Of a DNA stretch of 64,000 nt, positions 23,407-31,278 are shown one piece after another; position 1 is the first letter of the stretch, and each line of letters opens with the position of its first letter. Source of the DNA: a virus; IMG/VR virus record IMGVR_UViG_3300028284_000004, positions 1-64,000 of that record, one strand, 5' to 3'. The notes under the pieces were generated by a model. That model saw nothing but the letters and a program-made list of their open reading frames with translations, made no database searches and was not told where the DNA came from. Made by a program: the position numbers and the translations under genes.

Positions 23407-23946
23407 ATGAAAGTCAAGATAGGACCATATCCTACACATCGACGGTACCATAATTGGTTGTTTGAGAAGCTAGGTTGGAAGAATTTGCAGAAAGTATCAG
23501 TTCGTATAGATGATTATGATACTTGGAACATGGACACCACGCTTGCACACATAGTGTTACCTATGTTGATACAACTAAAGACTGGCATGCATGGTTCTCC
23601 GAATGTCGATTTACAAGATGTGCCAGAGAACCTGCATCCAACAAAGGAAGATCAAGCTGCATACACTAAAAATGGTAAGACTGATCCTAAGTTCTTTGAA
23701 CGTTGGGATTGGGTAATAGACGAGATGATCTTTGCCTTTCAGAGCAAGACAGAAGACTGGGAAGATCAATTTTATTCCGGTGAACATGATTTTAACTACA
23801 TACCACGAGAAGATGGTATGACAGAGTTAGTTAAAGGGCCTAATGATACATTTAAAATCGATGGGGAAGGTCGGAAGGCATATCAAGAAAGAATCTCAAA
23901 CGGATTCAGATTATTTGGAAGATACTATGAAAATCTCTGGGACTAA
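23407..23946 (+). CDS. Conserved phage protein (179 aa)
   Basis: Blocks such as KIGPYPTHRRYHNWLFEKLG, DTTLAHIVLPMLIQLK, FFERWDWVIDEMIFAFQSK and NGFRLFGRYYENLWD. I recall this protein as conserved in many T4-like phages without known function. Soluble, Trp-rich. First gene of an early operon with tightly overlapping short ORFs. Confidence 0.85.
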   Translation: MKVKIGPYPTHRRYHNWLFEKLGWKNLQKVSVRIDDYDTWNMDTTLAHIVLPMLIQLKTGMHGSPNVDLQDVPENLHPTKEDQAAYTKNGKTDPKFFERWDWVIDEMIFAFQSKTEDWEDQFYSGEHDFNYIPREDGMTELVKGPNDTFKIDGEGRKAYQERISNGFRLFGRYYENLWD

Positions 23947-24100
23947 ATCGCATCGGCGGATTACACCTATAAATCCTGTAGCAAAAAATATGGAAAAGTA
24001 TAATAGACCTGCTACCCATAAAGATAAGAAAAAAGAGTCTAAAGTTAAAGGCTATAAAATTGATAAAGCGGAGATAGATGATTATGACAATGAACTATGA
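23927..24100 (+). CDS. Small basic conserved protein (57 aa)
   Basis: ATG at 23927 starts inside the previous gene. Sequence KSHRRITPINPVAKNMEKYN, then RPATHKDKKKESKVKGYK. The NPVAKNMEK...R-A-T-H block is familiar from other marine T4-like phages. An earlier in-frame ATG (23843) is inside the upstream gene and unlikely. Function unknown. Confidence 0.78.
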   Translation: MKISGTKSHRRITPINPVAKNMEKYNRPATHKDKKKESKVKGYKIDKAEIDDYDNEL

Positions 24101-24299
24101 ACGCCGGTGGGCTGTAAATAACACAAGGCAATTTTTAGTAGATCTAATGAATCCTAAGAAGACACCCCGTGTACCCAAAGCAGTAAGAACCGAAGCATAC
24201 CGCTGCCTTAAACATTATCCTGGTGAGTACTATATGGAAGAGGCAGCAAAGCAGGCCCCAGAAATATTTGGTGAATGGGTTGGTGCCGAAGAGCGATGA
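24084..24299 (+). CDS. Conserved small protein (71 aa)
   Basis: ATG at 24084 is 10 bp behind GGAG. Contains PRVPKAVRTEAYRCLKHYPG and MEEAAKQAPEIFGEW, a pattern that I recall from other T4-like phages, unknown role. Overlaps the ORFs on both sides. Confidence 0.78.
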   Translation: MTMNYERRWAVNNTRQFLVDLMNPKKTPRVPKAVRTEAYRCLKHYPGEYYMEEAAKQAPEIFGEWVGAEER

Positions 24300-24514
24300 A
24301 AGAAATTACAGATAAAGAATACGCGCTGTTTCAGAAACTCGCAAAGGTTTGGTATCATACTCAACCTGATAAGAGTGGTTCGTTCTTTATCTGCGGTGAA
24401 GGTGGTGAATCTGATGAACACGGATTACCTGAAATGATTTTGGTGTGTCCTCAGATGGGTACGAATATCACCGCAGTATATAAAAGAGATTTAGTAGGCA
24501 AGAGCGGACAATGA
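24296..24514 (+). CDS. Hypothetical protein (72 aa)
   Basis: ATG at 24296 overlaps the previous stop. Mixed alpha/beta with two Cys (FFICGEG, LVCPQMG). ITDKEYALFQKLAKVWYHTQ at the N-terminus is helical. Sits in the 23.4-24.9 kb operon and overlaps the next gene at ATGA. No family recognised. Confidence 0.72.
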   Translation: MKEITDKEYALFQKLAKVWYHTQPDKSGSFFICGEGGESDEHGLPEMILVCPQMGTNITAVYKRDLVGKSGQ

Positions 24515-24885
24515 TTTCATATAGTACAAACTTCATGGGTCCTATATCGATGAACTGGTTTCGCGAACGTGGGCTTACACGCAAGGTCAGTAAGGTTCTT
24601 GAAGAAGGTAGGAAATTCTATCCTAAAGGCCTTGGACCAGGTGACGTGTGGGAGTATGATGAAATCACTACACATTATTCTGGCGGACGTATTGACATTC
24701 GTGATAGTAGTAAACAAGGTTATGACGGTTGGGACGAATACGGTGTAGCACCAATGCATGAAGAAGATTGGAATGCACTTGGAGATTTCCTATGGGACTT
24801 AGAAACTGACGTACAGTTGAGTTATGAACAACTCATCGAGCGTTTTGAACTTTGGCACGGTAAAGAGATAAAGTGGGCAGATTAA
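24511..24885 (+). CDS. Hypothetical acidic protein (124 aa)
   Basis: Overlaps its neighbour by 4 bp. Aromatic-rich, acidic C-terminal half (EEDWNALGDFLWDLETDVQL, QLIERFELWHGKEIKW). Last gene of the operon before the promoter at 24895. Function unknown. Confidence 0.75.
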   Translation: MISYSTNFMGPISMNWFRERGLTRKVSKVLEEGRKFYPKGLGPGDVWEYDEITTHYSGGRIDIRDSSKQGYDGWDEYGVAPMHEEDWNALGDFLWDLETDVQLSYEQLIERFELWHGKEIKWAD

Positions 24886-24894
24886 ATAATATGT

Positions 24895-24924
24895 GTGTAC
24901 ATATTTAATAAAACGTGTTATAAT
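24895..24924 (+). promoter_or_regulatory. Early-type promoter
   Basis: GTGTAC 24895-24900, TATAAT 24919-24924, 18 bp spacer. The following ATG at 24937 leaves only about a 6-nt leader, so the AGGA element at 24927 may lie upstream of the transcript start. Confidence 0.84.
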
Positions 24925-24936
24925 ATAGGATAAGTT

Positions 24937-25098
24937 ATGAATTACAAAATAGCAGAATTTGACAACGACTATGATAGTTTAATACGAACGTTTTACGAAA
25001 CGTTTGACACTCGCGAGAAAGCGGATGAATGGTGTACTAAAAACTCATGGTCAGGGTCTGACTATATGGTATTAAAGGAGATACCCGATGAAGAGTAA
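24937..25098 (+). CDS. Short acidic protein (53 aa)
   Basis: Short ORF directly behind the promoter at 24895. Sequence KIAEFDNDYDSLIRTFYETF, then REKADEWCTKNS and a DYMVLKEIPDEE tail. The FDTREKADEWC arrangement resembles short phage proteins that follow a strand-helix-strand fold. Overlaps the next ORF by 11 bp. Function unknown. Confidence 0.7.
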   Translation: MNYKIAEFDNDYDSLIRTFYETFDTREKADEWCTKNSWSGSDYMVLKEIPDEE

Positions 25099-25315
25099 AC
25101 TAGATAAATATTATGACAAGATAACTGCAGATATGGATAAGTTACAAGAATGCATGGAAACTAACTTACATCTTGTCGACCCTGAAACTGTAATTGCCTT
25201 AGTCGAAACTGCTAGATTTAAGTGGAATTTCTTAAATGATGAAGATAAAGATTATGTACATGCATGTGAGATGGCAATTAACGAAAGAATAACCTGGAAT
25301 ATAAATGAAGATTGA
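25088..25315 (+). CDS. Hypothetical helical protein (75 aa)
   Basis: Behind AAGGAGATACCCG. All-helical, acidic (KLDKYYDKITADMDKLQECM, HLVDPETVIALVETARFKW). Overlaps both neighbours. No family recognised. Confidence 0.72.
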   Translation: MKSKLDKYYDKITADMDKLQECMETNLHLVDPETVIALVETARFKWNFLNDEDKDYVHACEMAINERITWNINED

Positions 25316-25427
25316 AATTAACTTCTCAATAGATACTGAGAAAGATAAGCAAGAAGCTGAAGAATTATTAGAGATTTTGAAAGCATTAAAAGAATTAATA
25401 CAGGATTTAAAGTACGATGACGTTTAA
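25305..25427 (+). CDS. Very short helical protein (40 aa)
   Basis: Overlaps its neighbours on both sides (11 bp each). KIEINFSIDTEKDKQEAEEL then EILKALKELIQDLKYDDV, an amphipathic helix. Keeping reading frame in a fully overlapping operon supports it as real, although it is short. Confidence 0.55.
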   Translation: MKIEINFSIDTEKDKQEAEELLEILKALKELIQDLKYDDV

Positions 25428-26091
25428 ACATGAACCAGTTGCCCTAGGGTATGATGACTTAAACACTGAAACAGGTAAAGGCGGCCGCTTCTATCAAGCG
25501 CCTACGGGTAAAAAATACCCCTCCGTTACGACTGTCCTTAGCATTTTAAGCGAAGATCATATCCGTGAGTGGAGAGCCCGTGTTGGAGAAGAGGAAGCGA
25601 ATAAGATTTCTCACCGGGCATCCACTCGGGGCACAGCTGTTCATGAAATACTTGAAAAGTATGTGGATAATGACGAAGACTTTGACAAAGACGTAATGCC
25701 ACATATTATGGAAACATTCAAGCAAGCTAAACCAGTACTAGATGAAAGGTTATCTTTAGTCTATGCACAGGAAGCTGCTCTGTATTCTGATCATCTTGGT
25801 CTTGCAGGCCGAGTCGATTTAGTTGGCGTATGGGATGGAAAAATCTCTATCATTGACTATAAGACTTCTGCTAAGACTAAGAGGAGAGAATGGTGTGAAG
25901 GTTACTTTGTTCAGGAAGCTGCATATGCAATTATGTGGGAAGAACGGACTGGCATGCCTATTACACAACTTGTCACCGTTATAGCAGGTGACGAAGGGAA
26001 TCAGGTGTTTATCGAACACCGAGACAATTGGACGTCTAAATTGCTAGAAACTATTGCAGAATATAACCGAAGGAAGTTATTTGGACGATGA
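25417..26091 (+). CDS. PD-(D/E)XK nuclease (RecB/Cas4-like exonuclease, 224 aa)
   Basis: Nuclease core visible: RGTAVHEILEKYV (motif with conserved His), GRVDLVGVWDGKISIIDYKT (Asp and the E/D-x-K strand), then EGYFVQEAAYAIMWEERTG (QxxxY motif). This is the RecB-family arrangement in phage recombination or host-DNA degrading exonucleases. N-terminal GGRFYQAPTGKKYPSVTTVL is typical of phage members. Co-transcribed with the small ORFs upstream. Confidence 0.88.
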   Translation: MTFKHEPVALGYDDLNTETGKGGRFYQAPTGKKYPSVTTVLSILSEDHIREWRARVGEEEANKISHRASTRGTAVHEILEKYVDNDEDFDKDVMPHIMETFKQAKPVLDERLSLVYAQEAALYSDHLGLAGRVDLVGVWDGKISIIDYKTSAKTKRREWCEGYFVQEAAYAIMWEERTGMPITQLVTVIAGDEGNQVFIEHRDNWTSKLLETIAEYNRRKLFGR

Positions 26092-26639
26092 AAACTAAAT
26101 ATATTATGGCCATGGTATTGGCCGCAACGATACCAACAACAGCTCAAGCCAAAACAATCTTAAGTGTCGGTATGACCGAAGAGACCATTAATGATGTACC
26201 ATATGTCGGAACTTTAAATGGTAATGGATACGGTATTAAACTTAAGCGTGAGTTTGGTAAACTTAATGCATCAGTATATCATCGAAGCATCGATTTCGAT
26301 GTACCGTTCTTAGATGAACAAACTGTTACTCAACTACAAGTTGGAACTAATCTAAGACTTAATTATATGGATGTATATGGCTCAACTGGTGTGAGTATTG
26401 ATCAGGATAATGATAAATCACATATTATTGAAGGAGGGGCATTTGTTCCACTGACTAATAATATGTTTACTCACGTAAATCTAAAGTACATTAATGCTGA
26501 TGACAAAACCATTAGGCAAACGATATACCTAGGGTATAAGTTGTCTACTGAGTATATTATACAAGCTGGCATCGGTAAGACCACGGGTAGTGATTATCCA
26601 ATGGAGCATGTCGCAGTAACTATGTCATACGTATTTTAA
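26088..26639 (+). CDS. Exported outer-membrane beta-barrel candidate (183 aa)
   Basis: Sec signal peptide MKTKYIMAMVLAATIPTTAQ-A with AQA cleavage, then alternating amphipathic strands (KLNASVYHRSIDFDV, QLQVGTNLRLNYMDVYGSTG, FTHVNLKYINA, QTIYLGYKLSTEYIIQAGIG) and a terminal aromatic strand ending ...VTMSYVF; a C-terminal Phe is the recognition signal for BAM-inserted porins. The size suits an eight-stranded barrel of OmpX/Lom type. It may alter the infected cell surface. Overlaps the nuclease gene by 4 bp. Confidence 0.7.
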   Translation: MKTKYIMAMVLAATIPTTAQAKTILSVGMTEETINDVPYVGTLNGNGYGIKLKREFGKLNASVYHRSIDFDVPFLDEQTVTQLQVGTNLRLNYMDVYGSTGVSIDQDNDKSHIIEGGAFVPLTNNMFTHVNLKYINADDKTIRQTIYLGYKLSTEYIIQAGIGKTTGSDYPMEHVAVTMSYVF

Positions 26640-26641
26640 CT

Positions 26642-26671
26642 GTGTACATTTGATGTTAACTATGTTATAAT
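26642..26671 (+). promoter_or_regulatory. Early-type promoter
   Basis: GTGTAC 26642-26647, TATAAT 26666-26671, 18 bp spacer, upstream of the ORF at 26711. Confidence 0.85.
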
Positions 26672-26710
26672 GGTATCGTTAATCGTTATTGTGTAAAGAG
26701 GTATAATATT

Positions 26711-27028
26711 ATGTCAACATATAATCCGGATTCTTGGATAGTATTAAAAGTGTTGGGCGATAATCCGTTCTATAAAGTACTTGGCGGTTGGTCAGGTGGT
26801 TACCTCGATGGTGACCACTGGCGAATCAATAGCGGTATCAAATCAGTAACATTCGATGGCCAATACTTTTGCTTCGAAGGTTTTAGCGGCAGTGTATACC
26901 AATGTCATAAAGACGGTTACGGTATTCGTATGAGTATTGCCGGGGTTTACAATAAATTATCTAGTGCGAATCTAGTCGAACTCATGCCTGAAACTACAGT
27001 ATGGGAAGAGTTGGACTATGGTTCATAG
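26711..27028 (+). CDS. Conserved phage protein (105 aa)
   Basis: Beta-rich sequence: SWIVLKVLGDNPFYKVLGGW, GGYLDGDHWRINSGI, YFCFEGFSGSVYQCHKDGYG. I recall similar SWxVL...YKVLGGWSGGYL...WRxNSGI proteins in marine phages; role unknown. Overlaps the next small ORF by 11 bp. Confidence 0.82.
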   Translation: MSTYNPDSWIVLKVLGDNPFYKVLGGWSGGYLDGDHWRINSGIKSVTFDGQYFCFEGFSGSVYQCHKDGYGIRMSIAGVYNKLSSANLVELMPETTVWEELDYGS

Positions 27029-27194
27029 GGATATATCTTTAGAAACAGAAGCAAAACAGCAGATTAGTATTTGTTGTCAAACCTTGTGTGACTCATCAGT
27101 AGTCACGGAATATATTAAATTTTTAGAAGAAAGAATTGATCAGTTGGAGAGTAAATGTGAACAACTTAATAAGAAATGCAATAAGAACACCTGA
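27018..27194 (+). CDS. Small cysteine-rich coiled-coil protein (58 aa)
   Basis: Five Cys in 58 residues (SICCQTLC in the N-terminal half, KCEQLNKKC at the end) around a heptad segment (EYIKFLEERIDQLESK). Overlaps the upstream and downstream ORFs. May be a dimerising peptide or metal binder; no family recognised. Confidence 0.62.
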   Translation: MVHRDISLETEAKQQISICCQTLCDSSVVTEYIKFLEERIDQLESKCEQLNKKCNKNT

Positions 27195-27540
27195 TGGTAC
27201 GGTATTAGAATCTACTCATCGTCACGACTATAAGACACATACTGATGCAAACGGCAAAGAGTATATGATTGATGGTGGACGTGATTATGTGAGACGTTCT
27301 GCGAATGGTGATGAGGTTGATTTGTGTCTACATGATGACGAACCCCACGCCGTTCAACGGCATATAATTAAATGGGGCAGCCGTGGCATTAATGGTGATC
27401 AACCAGTAACATTTAAATCTGTTGCAGATATGGATACTGATCATATTGATGCAGTATTGACAAATTGTATGGCGGCACCGGTTATTAGAAATTGCATGGT
27501 AAAAGAATTAACTGATAGAGGCTTTTATGAAGAAGATTAG
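27157..27540 (+). CDS. Conserved phage protein (127 aa), GTG start
   Basis: No ATG is well placed; GTG at 27157 is behind TTGGAGAGTAAAT and yields MNNLIRNAIRTPDGTVLEST. Further block HRHDYKTHTDANGKEYMIDG, then GGRDYVRRS and VAD-MDTDHIDAVL. I recall this RNAIRTPDGTxLxSxHxHDY pattern from many T4-like and other phages; function unknown. Overlaps the glyA ORF by 14 bp. Confidence 0.82.
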   Translation: MNNLIRNAIRTPDGTVLESTHRHDYKTHTDANGKEYMIDGGRDYVRRSANGDEVDLCLHDDEPHAVQRHIIKWGSRGINGDQPVTFKSVADMDTDHIDAVLTNCMAAPVIRNCMVKELTDRGFYEED

Positions 27541-28861
27541 GATCGTAAGCTGTAATGATTCAATGAAATGGTATTGGAATAGCATTGGTCAAGAAGTGGA
27601 ATACAACGGAACAGTTATAGGTCCAGACAATAACGGCGGTATAGAATACCGTTGTAGGGATAATTACGGTTATATTAATTTTGTTTCCGGCAATGATGCA
27701 GTAGTAGTTGGTAAAGGGGACATTGATTCACGATTAGAAAAAATGGTAGCTGATGAAACGTTTCGCCAAGTAAGTACAATAGAACTTATTGCTAGTGAGA
27801 ACTTTGCTAGTGAAGCTGTTATGAAACTTGCTGGTAGTGTTCTTACGAATAAGTATGCTGAAGGTTATCCAGGTAAGCGTTACTATAATGGATGCGACCA
27901 TATGGATTCTATTGAGCAACTTGCTATCGATACATTATGTGATTTGTTTGGTTCTAACTATGCGAATGTCCAACCACATTGTGGAGCAAATGCTAATACT
28001 GCGGTGTATCAAGCATTCCTAAAACCAGGTGATAAGATCCTTGGTATGGATTTGGCTAGCGGCGGACACTTGAGTCATGGTAGTCCACCAAATATCTCAG
28101 GTAAAGTATATGATGCATATACCTATGGTGTTGATGCTAATGGATTATTAGATTACGATGAGATTAGAGCTAAGGCCATTGAAGTCCAACCTAAGATGAT
28201 TGTTGCTGGAGCAAGCGCATATCCGAGAAGAATTAATTGGAAACTTTTTAGAGAAATTGCAGATGAAGTCGGGGCATTGTTATTAGTTGATATGGCTCAT
28301 TACTCGGGCCTTATTGCTGGTGGAGTATATCCTAATCCTGTACCGCATGCTCATGTGGTTACATCTACTACACACAAGACTTTGCGAGGCCCAAGAGGCG
28401 GAGTAATACTTTGGAACGAAGAAGCATTTAGTAAACGTATTAATGGGGCAATCTTTCCTGGTACTCAGGGTGGTCCACTGATGCATATCATTGCAGCTAA
28501 GGCACAATGTTTCATTGAAGCTAATACTCTAGAGTTTAGAGATTATGCTTATAATGTTGTACAGAATGCTAAAGCTATGTGTAAAGTATTTGAGGAAAAT
28601 GGGTTTCCAGTCCAGACTGGTGGAACGGATAGTCATGTTATCTTAATGGATTTGAGCAATAGTAAGTACAGTGGAAGAGAAGCTGCAGACCTATTAGAAG
28701 AGAACGGGATTACTGTCAATAAGAATGGTATACCAAATGACCCACGTTCATTCATGGAAACCAGTGGTATTCGTATTGGAACAGCAGCAGAAACAACACG
28801 GAAGATGTCTAATCCAGCGTTCAAGGAGCTGGCAAAAAAGATTGTAAATATATTAAAATAA
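27527..28861 (+). CDS. glyA: Serine hydroxymethyltransferase with extra N-terminal SH3-like domain (444 aa)
   Basis: PLP enzyme that converts serine and THF to glycine and methylene-THF, the cofactor used by ThyX. Catalytic lysine in STTHKTLRGPRGG, plus LIASENFAS, YAEGYPGKRYYNGC and SGIRIGTAA motifs. SHMT sequence starts only around residue 65 (DIDSRLEKMVADETF). The first ~63 residues (IVSCNDSMKWYWNSIGQEVE, GYINFVSGNDAVVV) resemble a separate small beta-barrel phage protein. No in-frame ATG follows before the SHMT part, so the two look fused. It overlaps the previous gene by 14 bp. Confidence 0.9.
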   Translation: MKKIRIVSCNDSMKWYWNSIGQEVEYNGTVIGPDNNGGIEYRCRDNYGYINFVSGNDAVVVGKGDIDSRLEKMVADETFRQVSTIELIASENFASEAVMKLAGSVLTNKYAEGYPGKRYYNGCDHMDSIEQLAIDTLCDLFGSNYANVQPHCGANANTAVYQAFLKPGDKILGMDLASGGHLSHGSPPNISGKVYDAYTYGVDANGLLDYDEIRAKAIEVQPKMIVAGASAYPRRINWKLFREIADEVGALLLVDMAHYSGLIAGGVYPNPVPHAHVVTSTTHKTLRGPRGGVILWNEEAFSKRINGAIFPGTQGGPLMHIIAAKAQCFIEANTLEFRDYAYNVVQNAKAMCKVFEENGFPVQTGGTDSHVILMDLSNSKYSGREAADLLEENGITVNKNGIPNDPRSFMETSGIRIGTAAETTRKMSNPAFKELAKKIVNILK

Positions 28862-28863
28862 CT

Positions 28864-28893
28864 GTGTACAAGGATGTATTTCTATGGTATAAT
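28864..28893 (+). promoter_or_regulatory. Early-type promoter
   Basis: GTGTAC 28864-28869, TATAAT 28888-28893, 18 bp spacer; immediately after the glyA stop. Confidence 0.86.
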
Positions 28894-28925
28894 ACCTATA
28901 TAAATTGTTAAAGATTAGGAATATA

Positions 28926-29504
28926 ATGAAAGATAATATAATATTGGTAGATTGTGATGGTGTTTTGTGTGATTGGGAATATAGCTTTACTCAATGGATG
29001 CACCATCAAGGTATTATGACTGTAGATGACATGCAGTATGACATTGCAAAACGTTTTCAGATCGAAAGAAAATATGCTAAAACCTTAGTAAAGTTATTCA
29101 ACGAGTCAGCAGCAATTGCTTTCTTACCTCCCCTGCGTGATGCAGTATATTACATGAAACGACTTAATATGTTACATGGATATAAGTTCCACTGCATCAC
29201 TTCATTAAGTACTAACCGTTATGCCCAAAAGTTACGTCAACAGAACCTGACTCTATTGTTTGGTGATATCTTTGATGATATGATTTTCTTGGGTTGTGGT
29301 GATGATAAAGATGAAGCATTAGAACCATACAAAGATACTGGTTGCTGGTGGATTGAAGATAAACCAGACAATGCTCGTGTCGGAGCTAGTCTTGGATTAA
29401 AGCCTATCTTGGTTGCCCACGACCACAACTCTGAAGAAGTTAACAGTGAGCTTCCACGCTATTGGAAATGGAAAGAAATCTATAAGCACATTGTAGGCGA
29501 ATAA
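28926..29504 (+). CDS. HAD-superfamily phosphatase, 5'-nucleotidase-like (192 aa)
   Basis: HAD motif I DCDGVLCDW near the N-terminus (ILVDCDGVLCD; Asp nucleophile and Asp+2), motif II TSLSTN near residue 98 and the acidic IEDKPDNARVG (motif IV-like). Short cap region with KRFQIERKYAKTLVKLF. Similar to deoxyribonucleotidases in large phages, which would adjust dNTP pools; substrate unproven. ATG at 28926 behind TTAGGAATATA. Shares a start/stop base with the oxygenase gene. Confidence 0.86.
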   Translation: MKDNIILVDCDGVLCDWEYSFTQWMHHQGIMTVDDMQYDIAKRFQIERKYAKTLVKLFNESAAIAFLPPLRDAVYYMKRLNMLHGYKFHCITSLSTNRYAQKLRQQNLTLLFGDIFDDMIFLGCGDDKDEALEPYKDTGCWWIEDKPDNARVGASLGLKPILVAHDHNSEEVNSELPRYWKWKEIYKHIVGE

Positions 29505-30082
29505 TGTCAGGTACACAACTATTTTTTGGTACTCCAATATATCATCAAAGCTTAGATCTGGGTGTTACTACATCCCTAGAAGAATTAGAGCTTAAAGGCG
29601 TATACAACAACGATTATCATCAAGATAACGATATGCAGTTTAGTACTTTTAACGAGCATACAAATATTATTCAACGTGAGGAAGTCACTGACCTATCAAA
29701 TTTGTTTATCGAGCATGCTCAAGCATATGTTAAAAGTCTAAATAAAGATATTGATGTTTCTCAAATGAGAATTATAGATTCGTGGTTTAACAAGTATGGT
29801 AAAGATGGATTTGTTGGTTGGCACGATCACGGATATATCCCCAATACTATAGCTATGGTTTACTATATCGATATTCATGATGGCGACTTACACTTTAAGT
29901 CACCAAATCCGTTTGATATTGGATTCCCGGTATTTCAAACAAGTCCAATGACTGATAACGAGATAATCATTAAGCCGAACCCTCGAGATTTGTTTATGTT
30001 TCCATCATGGCTTAGACATAAATCAACACGAAATACATCAGGGTTAAAGCGTAAAATATTTTCAGCTAATTTGCGTTTTTAG
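29504..30082 (+). CDS. 2-oxoglutarate/Fe(II)-dependent oxygenase (192 aa)
   Basis: Double-stranded beta-helix enzyme with WHDHGY (His-x-Asp iron ligands, about residues 107-109) and distal FPSWLRHKSTRN (third His), then GLKRKIFSANLRF (Arg for 2OG). N-terminus QLFFGTPIYHQSLDL fits the phage 2OG-FeII_Oxy_5 type, frequent in marine T4-like phages. Substrate unknown; DNA, protein and small-molecule hydroxylation are all conceivable. Confidence 0.9.
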   Translation: MSGTQLFFGTPIYHQSLDLGVTTSLEELELKGVYNNDYHQDNDMQFSTFNEHTNIIQREEVTDLSNLFIEHAQAYVKSLNKDIDVSQMRIIDSWFNKYGKDGFVGWHDHGYIPNTIAMVYYIDIHDGDLHFKSPNPFDIGFPVFQTSPMTDNEIIIKPNPRDLFMFPSWLRHKSTRNTSGLKRKIFSANLRF

Positions 30083-30112
30083 ATGTACAACCGATATAAA
30101 GTATGTTATAAT
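30083..30112 (+). promoter_or_regulatory. Early-type promoter upstream of the tRNA
   Basis: ATGTAC 30083-30088, TATAAT 30107-30112, 18 bp spacer. Start expected about 6 bp before the tRNA 5' end. Confidence 0.83.
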
Positions 30113-30124
30113 ACATACATTAAT

Positions 30125-30201
<77 letters not shown>

Positions 30202-30221
30202 AATTTTAGAAAGGAAGTATT

Positions 30222-30374
30222 ATGGAAGATACTCAAAAAGAAGTTGTGTGTGAAGTCTTAGCCCGAGCAGTAGAAGCTGCAAAGGCACACACGGAAGAAT
30301 TGAATAGTGGTCCGATGAAGCATACGCTTGCCAAACGGGCTCGGTTAGAAAAGTCAAAAGGTAAACGTCGATAG
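30222..30374 (+). CDS. Small basic protein (50 aa)
   Basis: Behind AAGGAAGTATT, 20 bp after the tRNA. N-terminal helix DTQKEVVCEVLARAVEAAKA, C-terminal basic tail KHTLAKRARLEKSKGKRR. May bind nucleic acid; function unknown. Confidence 0.65.
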   Translation: MEDTQKEVVCEVLARAVEAAKAHTEELNSGPMKHTLAKRARLEKSKGKRR

Positions 30375-30388
30375 AAGAGGTATATGGT

Positions 30389-30562
30389 ATGAAATTTGAT
30401 AGACATGATGTATATGAATACGTAAAGAAAGTTGCGTTTAATCCAATTACACCTATAGTAATTGGTATAGCAAACCTTGTAGTTGCTGACAGCCTCGCTG
30501 GTGCGACCCTTGGCTGCATTCTTATTGTAGCTGGTATCTCTGATTGGTATGAAAATCAATGA
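30389..30562 (+). CDS. Small membrane protein (57 aa)
   Basis: Behind AAGAGGTATATGGT. Two hydrophobic segments (PITPIVIGIANLVVADSLAG and ATLGCILIVAGIS), so probably a two-helix inner-membrane protein. Overlaps the glycosyltransferase start by 4 bp; may anchor it or be an independent holin-size protein. Confidence 0.68.
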   Translation: MKFDRHDVYEYVKKVAFNPITPIVIGIANLVVADSLAGATLGCILIVAGISDWYENQ

Positions 30563-31278
30563 TTATCCATGCTGCGATTTTAACTTCAGGTCAATTGGGT
30601 AAACTACAACGTGCAGTCGAAAGTTGTACCGGTAAGTTTCAAGAGATTACGGTGGTCATTAATACAATGAATCCGTACTACCGTGATAGTGCTATGGCAT
30701 GGTGTCAAGAAAACTGTATTGACTATGTTGTAACTGAATCAAATGGAACTCCCTCGAAGGGAAAGAATAGTATGATTCAGTACCTTAAATCGTGTGAAGC
30801 AGATTATTACTTTATGCTTGATGGTGATGATACGGTACATGAAAAGGTAGAACAATATCTAGAGTTATATACAACGTACTATGAACCAGATATCTTATCG
30901 GTACAAATTCCTGATGAATTATCTGCAAAGATGTATGCTGATAATTGTATAGGTAATAGACATTATGCCGAATTACGAGATGCTCAATTGCGTCATGCAA
31001 CAAACTTTAGAGTTGTTCTTGCAAACAAAAAAGGATTAGACTACATTAACTACAATGAAGATCTACATACCTTAGAGGATATACATCTGCAGTTTAGGTT
31101 GTTACAAGACCAGAAGACTTTGTGGGCAGGTAAAATGTATCACGCAAAGGCTTCTGATAGTGGAGTATACATATATGATATGACTACTCGAGGCAATTTT
31201 ATTGCTTCAGCATCTAGTATGAGTGATAAAGAACATAATGATTTTTTCGAAAGGTTTTGGCATGGCATTCAAATTTAA
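30559..31278 (+). CDS. GT-A type glycosyltransferase-like protein (239 aa)
   Basis: An N-terminal nucleotide-sugar fold (HAAILTSGQLGKLQRAVESC) and ESNGTPSKGKNSMIQYL, then YYFMLDGDDTVHE, with a DxDD metal site at about residue 88-91. This is the pattern of family-2 like glycosyltransferases. The acceptor is unknown: phage DNA, host surface glycans or a virion protein are possible. No hydroxymethylase is visible in the window to support DNA modification. Confidence 0.8.
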   Translation: MIIHAAILTSGQLGKLQRAVESCTGKFQEITVVINTMNPYYRDSAMAWCQENCIDYVVTESNGTPSKGKNSMIQYLKSCEADYYFMLDGDDTVHEKVEQYLELYTTYYEPDILSVQIPDELSAKMYADNCIGNRHYAELRDAQLRHATNFRVVLANKKGLDYINYNEDLHTLEDIHLQFRLLQDQKTLWAGKMYHAKASDSGVYIYDMTTRGNFIASASSMSDKEHNDFFERFWHGIQI

